Origin: Belnapia sp.
Lineage (GTDB): Bacteria; Pseudomonadota; Alphaproteobacteria; Acetobacterales; Acetobacteraceae
NCBI GenBank assembly: GCA_028291445.1
Contig: JAQGIA010000146.1
Span: 1 to 5,964 of the forward strand
Length of the DNA stretch: 5,964 nucleotides
Reading direction: 5' to 3'
The notes beneath the pieces were generated by a model, which did not search any database, was not told the DNA's origin, and saw only the letters and a list, made by a program, of their open reading frames with translations. Both the position numbers and the translations under genes were made by a program. Positions 1-5,635 of this stretch are shown here, in pieces. Each line of letters opens with the position of its first letter. Position 1 is the stretch's first letter.

Positions 1-476
1 TCGGCGATGTCGGCGACCGTGACGATGGCGAAGACCGCGACATCCCGCATGCTCAGCAACACGTCCGGCTTGCCCTCGCGCTCCAGCGCCATGCCTTCCT
101 CGGGCAGGTCGCCCGCCTCCAGCAGTCGCCGCATGAACAGGCTGCGCGGCATGATGCAGAAGGTATGGATCAGCCGCTCGGCCTCCTCCCCCACCGCCGC
201 CGCCAGCGCCGCCCGGTCTCCCGAGGCATCGAACAGCTTCAGGTCGACGTATTCATTGGAGTAGACGCTGTGGAACAGGCCGAGCAGCCGCACCTCGCGC
301 GGCTGGCCCCAAAGCGCGAGGGTCCGGTAGACGCCCAGCAGGTGGTCCTTGAAGGTGCCGGCCTTGTGCCAATCCTCGCCGGCGGCGCGGGAGAACAGCA
401 GCTCCAGCAGTTTCGGCAGGCCGGGGTCGATGGCGGCCCAGTCATCGGCGAGAAGTGGCTTGAGCAGCGGGTGCAT
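1..476 (-). CDS. DUF6817 (HD-like) domain protein, C-terminus cut by window edge
   Basis: Reading the minus strand from the ATG at 474-476 gives 158 codons with no stop before the window edge. A weak Shine-Dalgarno (GGAAG, 486-490 on the reverse strand) precedes this ATG at suitable spacing. The protein carries H37, then DHLLGVYRTLALWG (from D44), then GLFHSVYSNEYV (from G66, with H69), then EEAERLIHTFCIMPRS and SMRDVAVFAIVTVADIAD. The spaced histidines and the GLFHSVY block are what I recognise as the DUF6817 family, which has an HD-phosphohydrolase-like helical arrangement; no reaction is established. From memory, the block after HSVYS resembles plant members of the family more than the commoner bacterial HSVYGTE form. 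It is transcribed away from the transporter operon and shares the 477-717 intergenic region with it, but nothing shows a functional link. It has no signal peptide or membrane segment. I am confident of the reading frame and fairly confident of the family. Confidence 0.8.
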   Translation of the reverse strand, partial: MHPLLKPLLADDWAAIDPGLPKLLELLFSRAAGEDWHKAGTFKDHLLGVYRTLALWGQPREVRLLGLFHSVYSNEYVDLKLFDASGDRAALAAAVGEEAERLIHTFCIMPRSLFMRRLLEAGDLPEEGMALEREGKPDVLLSMRDVAVFAIVTVADIA

Positions 477-514
477 GCGGGGACTTCCGGCGGTGGGAGA
501 GCGGCAGTCTAGCC

Positions 515-531
515 TGCCCGATCGTGGTGCG
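515..531. promoter_or_regulatory. Candidate NtrC-type enhancer site
   Basis: The 17-bp segment TGCCCGATCGTGGTGCG resembles the NtrC palindrome TGCACCA-N3-TGGTGCA. The right half-site matches at 6 of 7 positions and the left at 5 of 7. Its centre (523) lies about 99 bp upstream of the start site predicted from the sigma-54 promoter at 595-611, a usual distance for an NtrC enhancer. The match is imperfect and only one copy is obvious. The activator could instead be another bacterial enhancer-binding protein, or the similarity could be chance. Confidence 0.4.
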
Positions 532-594
532 GCAGTTGCCTCAATATCCGGCAGCGGCGGGCGGGTGGATAAGGCCGCGCAAGGCCCGGCCATG

Positions 595-611
595 CTGGCA
601 CGATGCTTGCT
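595..611 (+). promoter_or_regulatory. Sigma-54 (RpoN) -24/-12 promoter for the transporter-amidohydrolase operon
   Basis: The sequence CTGGCACGATGCTTGCT fits the sigma-54 consensus YTGGCACG-N4-TTGCW at every specified position. The invariant GG (597-598) and GC (609-610) are separated by exactly 10 bp, the obligatory spacing. Transcription should start near 622, giving a leader of about 96 nt before the ATG at 718. It points toward the substrate-binding protein gene, and no other strong promoter is obvious in the 477-717 gap. Sigma-54 promoters need an ATP-hydrolysing enhancer-binding activator, and nitrogen-scavenging genes are classic targets. This suggests that the operon is induced by nitrogen limitation or by its substrate. 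Confidence 0.85.
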
Positions 612-676
612 GCAACATTGCCAGCGCAGCGCCGCGGCAGCGGCAGCTCTGGTTGGCGTGCCATCGTCTGCAACAG

Positions 677-703
677 GCGGGCATCACTGGTGTGCTCGCC
701 CGC
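677..703 (+). promoter_or_regulatory. GC-rich leader hairpin abutting the Shine-Dalgarno
   Basis: GCGGGC (677-682) is perfectly complementary to GCCCGC (698-703). Inside the loop, CAC (685-687) can pair with GTG (692-694) around a TGGT tetraloop. The 3' arm ends at 703, directly before the GGAGGG Shine-Dalgarno (704-709) of the substrate-binding protein gene. The structure lies in the predicted leader of the sigma-54 transcript. It could modulate ribosome access or protect the 5' end, but it has no U-tract, so it is not an intrinsic terminator, and it matches no riboswitch class I know. In such GC-rich DNA a 6-bp stem can arise by chance. Confidence 0.4.
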
Positions 704-717
704 GGAGGGCATACACG

Positions 718-1782
718 ATGTGTGACCGTTTCGGCTCGGCGCTTCCGGCTGACTTCGCGGCCATCGCGGCAGCGCAAACCCCCAGGCGGCGATCCATGCT
801 CAAGGCCACCGCGGCGAGCGCGCTGACCTTCGCGCTCGGCGCCGGCCAGGCCACGGCTCAGCCGCGTGGCAGCCTGAAGTCCACGCATGGCACCGGCTTC
901 TGCAACCTCAACCTTTTCCTCGCCCACGCGCTGCAGCTGGCCCGCGCCGACGGCACCGAGATCCAGTTCGTCAACACGCCGACCACGGCGGAGATGGTGA
1001 CCTTCCTCGGCATGGGCCAGGTCGATCTCGGGCTGATGCCCTATACGAGCTTCATCGCCCTGTTCAACGCCGGCGCACCGGTGAAGATCGTCGCCGGCGG
1101 CGGCATCGAGGGCTGTTCCATCGTCGCCCGCCCCGGCCTCGATACCCCGGCCAAGCTGCGCGGCAAGACGCTCGGCACCTTCCAGCTCGATACGCTGGAG
1201 GTGATGCCCTACGACTACCTGAAGAAGCATGGCGTCAGCTTCAAGGACGTCACCGTCCGCTACATGGGCAATACGCCGGAAGCGGTGGAAGCCTTCAAGG
1301 CCGGCGCCATCGACTGGATCTGCACCATCGAGCCCTATGCGACGGCGCTGATGAACGACGTGCCCGGCGCGGTGCGGCTTTCGGACGGCACCGACATCTA
1401 CGGCCCGGGCTATACCGATTGCGTGCTCGCCTGCCGCAGCTCGCTGATCCGCGACAATCCGGCGGCGCTGAAAAATGTCATCAAGGGCATGTTCAGCGCC
1501 CAGCTCATGGCCGAGACCAAGCAGCAGGAGACGCTCGATAAGCTGGTCGGCGCCTACTACAAGACCTCGATGGACAATGCCCGGCTGGCGATGGCCAAGC
1601 AGCCCGCCGTGGTCGATGCGCGCAACCAGACCGACTTCATCCTGAGCCGCACCGACAGCCTCGTCGAGATGGGCTATATCCGCAACAAGCCCGGCCGCGA
1701 CGCGATCGACTGGACCTTGCTGGAACAGGTGATCGCCGAGAACCAGGCGCTGTACGGCCAGCTCAAGCACAAATCCGCCTGA
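718..1782 (+). CDS. ABC transporter substrate-binding protein, NitT/TauT (SsuA/ThiY/NMT1-like) type, Tat-exported
   Basis: This 354-residue protein is the periplasmic ligand-binding component of the importer encoded by the next two genes. I chose the ATG at 718 because a strong GGAGGG lies 8 nt upstream (704-709). The open frame continues upstream, but only through leader sequence. Residues 23-29 (RRRSMLK) fit the twin-arginine motif, followed by a hydrophobic stretch (30-43) and a signal-peptidase site of the A-x-A form at 45-47 (ATA|Q). The mature part is an NMT1/SsuA-like two-lobed fold: an early ligand-contact region (GTGFCNLNLFLAHAL), FVNTPTTAEMVTFLGMGQVDLGLMPYTSFIALFNAGAPVKIVAGGG, LDTPAKLRGKTLGTF, and EAVEAFKAGAIDWICTIEPYA. 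Five cysteines (62, 133, 202, 235, 239) remain after cleavage, which is many for this family. The ligand is unknown; co-transcription with an amidohydrolase suggests a nitrogenous small molecule. Its stop TGA is part of the ribosome-binding region of the permease gene. Confidence 0.9.
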   Translation: MCDRFGSALPADFAAIAAAQTPRRRSMLKATAASALTFALGAGQATAQPRGSLKSTHGTGFCNLNLFLAHALQLARADGTEIQFVNTPTTAEMVTFLGMGQVDLGLMPYTSFIALFNAGAPVKIVAGGGIEGCSIVARPGLDTPAKLRGKTLGTFQLDTLEVMPYDYLKKHGVSFKDVTVRYMGNTPEAVEAFKAGAIDWICTIEPYATALMNDVPGAVRLSDGTDIYGPGYTDCVLACRSSLIRDNPAALKNVIKGMFSAQLMAETKQQETLDKLVGAYYKTSMDNARLAMAKQPAVVDARNQTDFILSRTDSLVEMGYIRNKPGRDAIDWTLLEQVIAENQALYGQLKHKSA

Positions 1783-1792
1783 GGCGGTGCGC

Positions 1793-2698
1793 ATGAGCAG
1801 CGATCTGGTCGCCGGCCGGCTGCCGGGAGCCGCCGCGCCCTGGCTTTCCGCCGCGCGGCGGCAGTCCCTGGCGCGCTTCGGCTGGGCGATGGTGTCTATC
1901 GGCCTGTTCGCCGGGCTCTGGGAACTGGCCTGGCTGACCGGCGTGGCGGATGCGAAGCTGCTGCCGCCGCCGCATATCTTCCTCGGCAACATCCCGGACC
2001 AGGCGCGTTACTTCAATACCGCGACGCGCTGGCAGATCGGCGTCAACCCGGCCGACGGGCCATCGCCCTATGAGGCGGTGCTGGTGACCATCGGCGCCAC
2101 CGCCGGCCGGGTCTTCGCCGGGCTCGGCATCGCCGCGGTGCTGTCGGTCTCGGTCGGCGTGCTGATCCGCTACTTCGGGCTGCTGGAGAAGCTGGTGCTG
2201 CCGACCATCACCCTGCTCTCGCCGGTCTCGCCCATCGCCTGGCTGCCGGTGGCCATCTTCATCTTCGGCATCGGCAACAAGCCGGCGATCTTCATGGTGG
2301 TGGTGGCGCTGTTCTTCCACATGGTGCTCTCGACCATCAGCCAGATCGACAACGTCAACCGTAATTTCATCCACGTCGCCCGCACCATGGGGGCGAGCAA
2401 GCGGCAGGTCTATGCGCGGGTCATCATCCCGGCGATCCTGCCGCAGCTGCTGATCGTGCTGCGGCTGAACCTGTTCGGGGCCTGGATGGTGGTGCTGGTG
2501 GCGGAAAGCACCGGGGTCGGCTTCGGCCTGGGCCAGGTGATCATGCTGGCGCGCAATACCTTCAACCCGTCGCTGGTTTTCTTCACCATCGCGCTGATCG
2601 GCCTGCTCGGCTTCCTGTCCGACTGGGTGCTGCGGCAGTTGCAGAAACGCATCCTCTACTGGGTGCCCGAGACGGCGGGGGTGCTGCGTGGCCTCTGA
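1793..2698 (+). CDS. ABC transporter permease, SsuC/TauC-like (BPD_transp_1)
   Basis: This 301-residue integral inner-membrane protein forms the import channel, presumably as a homodimer because no second permease is present. ATG 1793 is preferred over GTG 1787: the TGAGG at 1780-1784, which overlaps the upstream stop, lies 8 nt before the ATG but only 2 nt before the GTG. A hydrophobic segment at about 30-50 is followed by the family-typical LLPPP (56-60). A longer-than-usual hydrophilic stretch (about 65-95) comes next, then the core of about five hydrophobic helices from about residue 96 on. The cytoplasmic EAA loop that docks on the ATPase is HVARTMGASKRQVYARVIIP (194-213), with the conserved glycine at 200. 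AESTGVGFGLGQVIMLARNTF downstream is typical of the nitrate/sulfonate/taurine permease group. The gene follows the substrate-binding protein gene by 10 bp and overlaps the ATPase gene by 11 bp, so the three are translationally coupled. Confidence 0.92.
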   Translation: MSSDLVAGRLPGAAAPWLSAARRQSLARFGWAMVSIGLFAGLWELAWLTGVADAKLLPPPHIFLGNIPDQARYFNTATRWQIGVNPADGPSPYEAVLVTIGATAGRVFAGLGIAAVLSVSVGVLIRYFGLLEKLVLPTITLLSPVSPIAWLPVAIFIFGIGNKPAIFMVVVALFFHMVLSTISQIDNVNRNFIHVARTMGASKRQVYARVIIPAILPQLLIVLRLNLFGAWMVVLVAESTGVGFGLGQVIMLARNTFNPSLVFFTIALIGLLGFLSDWVLRQLQKRILYWVPETAGVLRGL

Positions 2699-3515
2699 CA
2701 CCTACGCTGCCTGGTCGTCCCAGGATGCGGTGGTCTGCCGCGGCATCGGCATGACCTGGGCGGAGGGCACGCCGCGCGCGCATGAAGCGCTGCGCGACAT
2801 CGACCTCGACATCGCACCGGGCGAATTCGTCGTGCTGCTGGGACCCTCGGGCTGCGGCAAGTCGACCCTGCTGTACCTGATCGCCGGGCTGGAGAAGGCC
2901 AGCCGCGGCCGGATGTGGTCATTCCGTGATCCGGTGGAGGCGCCCTCGCCCGACCGCAGCCTGATCTTCCAGGAGACCTCGCTGTTTCCCTGGCTGACGG
3001 TCTGGCAGAATGTCTCCTTCGGCCTGTCGATCCGGGGCGCGCCGGTGGCGGAGCGCCGGGCGGTGGCGCGGGAGGCGCTGTCCCGCGTCGGGCTGGTCGC
3101 GGCGATGGACAAGCGGCCGGACGAGCTTTCAGGCGGCATGCGCCAGCGCGTGGCGGTGGCGCGCGCCCTGGCGATGCGGCCCAAGGTGCTGCTGATGGAC
3201 GAACCCTTCGCCGCGCTCGACGTGCAGACCCGGGCGAAGATGCAGGATTTCCTGCTGGACGTCCGGCGCGACAGCGGCGCCTCGGTGCTGTTCGTCACCC
3301 ACCACATCGACGAAGCGGTGGCGCTGGCCGACCGGGTGGTGGTCTTCACCGCCCGGCCGGGCCGGATCAAGACCATCGTGCCGATCGGCCTGCCCCGGCC
3401 GCGCGACCCCTTCTCGCCGGAATGCGAGGCGCTGCGCCGGCAGTTGACCGCCGAGCTGCGCAGCGAGGTCGACCGCGCCTTCGCCGAGCAGGAAGCACTT
3501 ACGTCGGACCAATAG
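2688..3515 (+). CDS. ABC transporter ATP-binding protein, SsuB/TauB-like
   Basis: This 275-residue cytoplasmic ATPase powers the importer. All nucleotide-binding motifs are intact: Walker A GPSGCGKST (52-60), Q-loop glutamine Q95 within IFQETSLFPW, signature LSGGM (147-151) followed by RQR, Walker B VLLMDE (167-172) with catalytic E172, D-loop AALD (175-178), and switch histidine H205 in VTHH. LFPWLTVWQNV after the Q-loop is characteristic of the nitrate/sulfonate/taurine subfamily. The start is probably GTG 2688, overlapping the last codons of the permease gene and preceded by a G-rich Shine-Dalgarno-like stretch. The ATG at 2750 would remove the first beta-strand (VVCRGIGMTW) and is less likely. 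There is no C-terminal regulatory domain, as expected from the length. Overlap with the permease gene indicates equal, coupled synthesis. Confidence 0.93.
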   Translation: MASDTYAAWSSQDAVVCRGIGMTWAEGTPRAHEALRDIDLDIAPGEFVVLLGPSGCGKSTLLYLIAGLEKASRGRMWSFRDPVEAPSPDRSLIFQETSLFPWLTVWQNVSFGLSIRGAPVAERRAVAREALSRVGLVAAMDKRPDELSGGMRQRVAVARALAMRPKVLLMDEPFAALDVQTRAKMQDFLLDVRRDSGASVLFVTHHIDEAVALADRVVVFTARPGRIKTIVPIGLPRPRDPFSPECEALRRQLTAELRSEVDRAFAEQEALTSDQ

Positions 3516-3551
3516 CCCGCGAACATCCCTTGGGCTGAAAGCCCGCGAACA
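3514..3551 (+). repeat. Two 12-bp direct repeats between the ATPase and amidohydrolase genes
   Basis: AGCCCGCGAACA occurs at 3514-3525 and again at 3540-3551, with a 26-bp period. The first copy includes the last two bases of the ATPase stop codon. The second copy also supplies the 3' arm of a small hairpin (GGGCT 3532-3536 with AGCCC 3540-3544, 3-nt loop). The 52-bp gap contains no T-tract, so I see no terminator here and the operon probably reads through to the amidohydrolase. The repeat may be a local duplication, or less likely a binding or processing site. Confidence 0.6.
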
Positions 3552-3567
3552 CTGGAGGATACCGGCG

Positions 3568-5109
3568 ATGACCACCTCGCTCGTGCGCAGCCGCGCCATG
3601 ATCACGAAGACGCTGTCCGCCACCGAATGGGAGGAGGTCGCCGATGGCGCGCTCATCCAGGAGGATGGGGTCATCACCGAGGTCGGCACCTACGACGACC
3701 TGCACCGCCGCCACCCGACCCTGCCGGTGATCGGCACCGGGCGGGAGATCATGCTGCCGGGCTTCGTCAACGGCCACCACCACGTCGGGCTGACACCCCT
3801 GCAGCTCGGCTCGCCGGACATGCCGCTGGAGCTGTGGTTCGTGACCCGCATGGTGGCGCGGAACATGAACATCTACCTCGATACGCTGTATTCGGCCTTC
3901 GAGATGATCGGCTCCGGCATCACCACGGTCCAGCATATCCATGGCTGGCTGCCCGGCGCCCTGCCGGAGGTGGAGGCGCGCACCGCCGAGCTGATCCGCG
4001 CCTACGAGGACATCGGCATGCGGGTGTCCTATTGCTTCGCGCTGCGCGACCAGAACCGGCTGGTCTACCAGGCGGACCAGGACCTCGTCGCCAGCCTGCC
4101 GCAGGAATTGCGTGGGCCGATGCAGCGCTGGTTCGAGCGCTTCCAGCTCAGCCTCGACGACAACCTCGACCTGTTCCGCACCCTGCACCGCAGCCATAAT
4201 TCGAAGCGCCGGGTGAGGGTGCAGCTCGCGCCGGCCAACCTGCACTGGTGCTCGGATGCGGCGCTGACCGCGCTGGCCACGCTGTCGCGGGAGCATGATG
4301 CGCCGATGCACATGCATCTGGTGGAGACCGCCTACCAGAAGGAATACGCCATGCGCCGCGGCGGCGGCACCGCGGTGGAGTACATCGACCGTTTCGGGAT
4401 GCTCGGGCCGAACATGACGCTCGGCCATGGCGTCTGGCTGAACGAGAAGGACATCGACCGGCTGGCCGAGACCGGCAGCTGCATCTGCCATAACTGCTCC
4501 TCGAATTTCCGCCTGCGCTCGGGAGTCGCGGCGCTGAACCGCTTCGAGGCGGTGGGGATCAATACCGCCATCGGGTTGGACGAGGCCGGGATCAACGACG
4601 ACCGCGACATGCTGCAGGAGATGCGCATGGTGCTGCGGGCGCACCGCGTCCCCGGCATGGACGAGGCGGAGGTGCCGCAGATGGCCCAGGTGCTGCGCAT
4701 GGCGACGGTCGGCGGCGCCCGCACCACCTCATGGCGGGAGACGCTGGGCACCCTCGAGGTCGGCAAGGGCGCCGACCTCTCGCTGGTCGATTGGGGCAGC
4801 ATCGCCTATCCCTACCTGGATGAGCTGACCCCGCTGCTGGATGCCGTCATCCAGCGGGCCAAGGCCAGCGCGGTGCGGACGGTGATGTGCGACGGCGAGG
4901 TGATCTACCAGGATGGCCGCTTCACCCGGGTGGACCGCGACGGCGCGCTGAAGCAACTGCACGACGAGCTGTCGCATGCGCTCTCGGACGACGAGGTGGA
5001 GCGGCGCAAGCTGTCCAAGGCGCTGCTGCCGCATGTGAGGCGTTTCTACGCGGATTACATCGACCCGGCGAAGCACGAGCCCTTCTATCGCCCCAGCTCG
5101 CGGGTCTAG
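3568..5109 (+). CDS. Metal-dependent amidohydrolase/deaminase (COG0402, 8-oxoguanine deaminase/chlorohydrolase type)
   Basis: This 513-residue cytoplasmic hydrolase probably deaminates or hydrolyses the compound brought in by the upstream transporter. ATG 3568 has GGAGG (3554-3558) 9 nt upstream and includes the N-terminal beta strand; the in-frame ATG at 3598 would lose it. The catalytic signature of mononuclear metal amidohydrolases is complete. It comprises HxH as H70/H72 in NGHHHVG, then H250 with E253 in HLVE, H287 in LGHGVWL, H308 in CHNCSSN, and D338 in GLDEAGIND. These fit the layout of 8-oxoguanine deaminase, AtzB/TrzN-like chlorohydrolases and related guanine/adenosine-analogue deaminases. 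The C-terminal composite-domain segment (KGADLSLVDW, about 396-405) is present, followed by a charged tail. Two positions differ from the usual family sequence: HNCSSN instead of HNPxSN, and GLDEAGIND instead of GTDGAASN. The substrate is therefore uncertain and I give no gene symbol. It follows the ATPase gene by 52 bp and ends 9 bp from a convergent gene. Confidence 0.88.
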   Translation: MTTSLVRSRAMITKTLSATEWEEVADGALIQEDGVITEVGTYDDLHRRHPTLPVIGTGREIMLPGFVNGHHHVGLTPLQLGSPDMPLELWFVTRMVARNMNIYLDTLYSAFEMIGSGITTVQHIHGWLPGALPEVEARTAELIRAYEDIGMRVSYCFALRDQNRLVYQADQDLVASLPQELRGPMQRWFERFQLSLDDNLDLFRTLHRSHNSKRRVRVQLAPANLHWCSDAALTALATLSREHDAPMHMHLVETAYQKEYAMRRGGGTAVEYIDRFGMLGPNMTLGHGVWLNEKDIDRLAETGSCICHNCSSNFRLRSGVAALNRFEAVGINTAIGLDEAGINDDRDMLQEMRMVLRAHRVPGMDEAEVPQMAQVLRMATVGGARTTSWRETLGTLEVGKGADLSLVDWGSIAYPYLDELTPLLDAVIQRAKASAVRTVMCDGEVIYQDGRFTRVDRDGALKQLHDELSHALSDDEVERRKLSKALLPHVRRFYADYIDPAKHEPFYRPSSRV

Positions 5110-5118
5110 GCGGGGGGG

Positions 5119-5580
5119 CTAGCTTTCCATCTTGTAGCGGAAGTCGCAGTGGCTCGCCCCGCCCATCAGCGTCTGGGTGCGGGTGAGCTTCAGCCTTTCG
5201 GAATAGCCCTCGCAGAAGGCGCCGTCGCGGTTGCAGGACAGCACGGCGCCAAGCTCGGCCAGCCCCATTTCCCGGTACATCTCGGAATATTTGCAGCGGG
5301 TGACGTTGAAGCCGTAGCTGGCCTCGCCTTGCTCCACCACCTCGATCCGCAGCGCATCGCCGCGGGTCCAGCGTTCCTGCTGGCTGATGAAGTAGTCCAG
5401 CGTCGGCCCTTCCGGCGCTTCGGCCGCCATCTCGGCGGCGGCCTGCTTCGCCAGCTTCACCACGGCGCGGGTGAGGATGGATTTGGCCTGCTCGGCGCCG
5501 ATCTCGGCCGCCATCTCCTCATAGACGCCCTTGGCGAAGGCCGCCTCGATGCGGCGCTGCTCCAGGATTCCGATGCTCAT
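5119..5580 (-). CDS. L-2-amino-thiazoline-4-carboxylic acid (ATC) hydrolase family protein
   Basis: The product is a 153-residue soluble protein. The C-terminal half has the hallmarks of the ATC_hydrolase family (PF14196): VTRCKYSEMYREMGL (C96), GAVLSCNRD (C116, D119) and LTRTQTLMGGASHCDFRY (C145, D146). C123 is an additional cysteine. The N-terminal half (about 5-55) is predicted to be helical. The named member hydrolyses 2-amino-thiazoline-4-carboxylate to N-carbamoyl-cysteine, but most family members are uncharacterised, so the exact reaction is not established here. The start at 5580 is the first methionine giving a family-like N-terminus, with GGGGA about 8 nt upstream on the reverse strand; the much longer open frame upstream overlaps the divergent dehydrogenase gene. 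Length is normal for the family. It is convergent with the amidohydrolase, so it is not in that operon, but both are hydrolases of C-N bonds in small molecules. Confidence 0.85.
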   Translation of the reverse strand: MSIGILEQRRIEAAFAKGVYEEMAAEIGAEQAKSILTRAVVKLAKQAAAEMAAEAPEGPTLDYFISQQERWTRGDALRIEVVEQGEASYGFNVTRCKYSEMYREMGLAELGAVLSCNRDGAFCEGYSERLKLTRTQTLMGGASHCDFRYKMES

Positions 5581-5635
5581 GGCTTGTCCCCGTGTCGATT
5601 GCGGGCAGAGTAGCGGGGCTTGGGGAGGGACGACC

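Noticed and set aside
654..663. Palindrome TGGCGTGCCA in the leader
   Set aside because: A 10-bp near-palindrome with 4-bp arms is easily expected by chance in this GC-rich context and has no partner site.
349..717. N-terminal extension of the substrate-binding protein up to 349
   Set aside because: The frame is open, but the extra sequence overlaps the divergent DUF6817 gene and spans the sigma-54 promoter. It would also bury the Tat signal deep inside the protein. The ATG at 718 has a strong Shine-Dalgarno.
622..717. Possible guanidine (ykkC) or other riboswitch in the leader
   Set aside because: I looked because similar importers can be guanidine-controlled, but the conserved ykkC core motifs are not present. 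Only the simple hairpin at 677-703 is supportable.
541..1992. A 483-codon open frame on the minus strand
   Set aside because: It lies antisense to the leader, the clear substrate-binding protein gene and the start of the permease gene. Its product is low-complexity, rich in Arg, Gly, His, Ala and Asp, with no recognisable domain. High-GC third-position bias creates such frames.
1763..2701. A 312-codon minus-strand open frame opposite the permease gene
   Set aside because: The product is dominated by His, Gln, Arg, Asp and Glu, as expected from reading hydrophobic membrane codons in antisense. It exactly mirrors a well-supported permease gene.
3532..3544. Possible terminator between the ATPase and amidohydrolase genes
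   Set aside because: The stem is only 5 bp with a 3-nt loop and no T-tract, and the downstream gene is close with its own strong ribosome-binding site.
3499..4644. A 381-codon minus-strand open frame opposite the amidohydrolase gene
   Set aside because: It is antisense to intact catalytic motifs of the amidohydrolase and shows no domain of its own.
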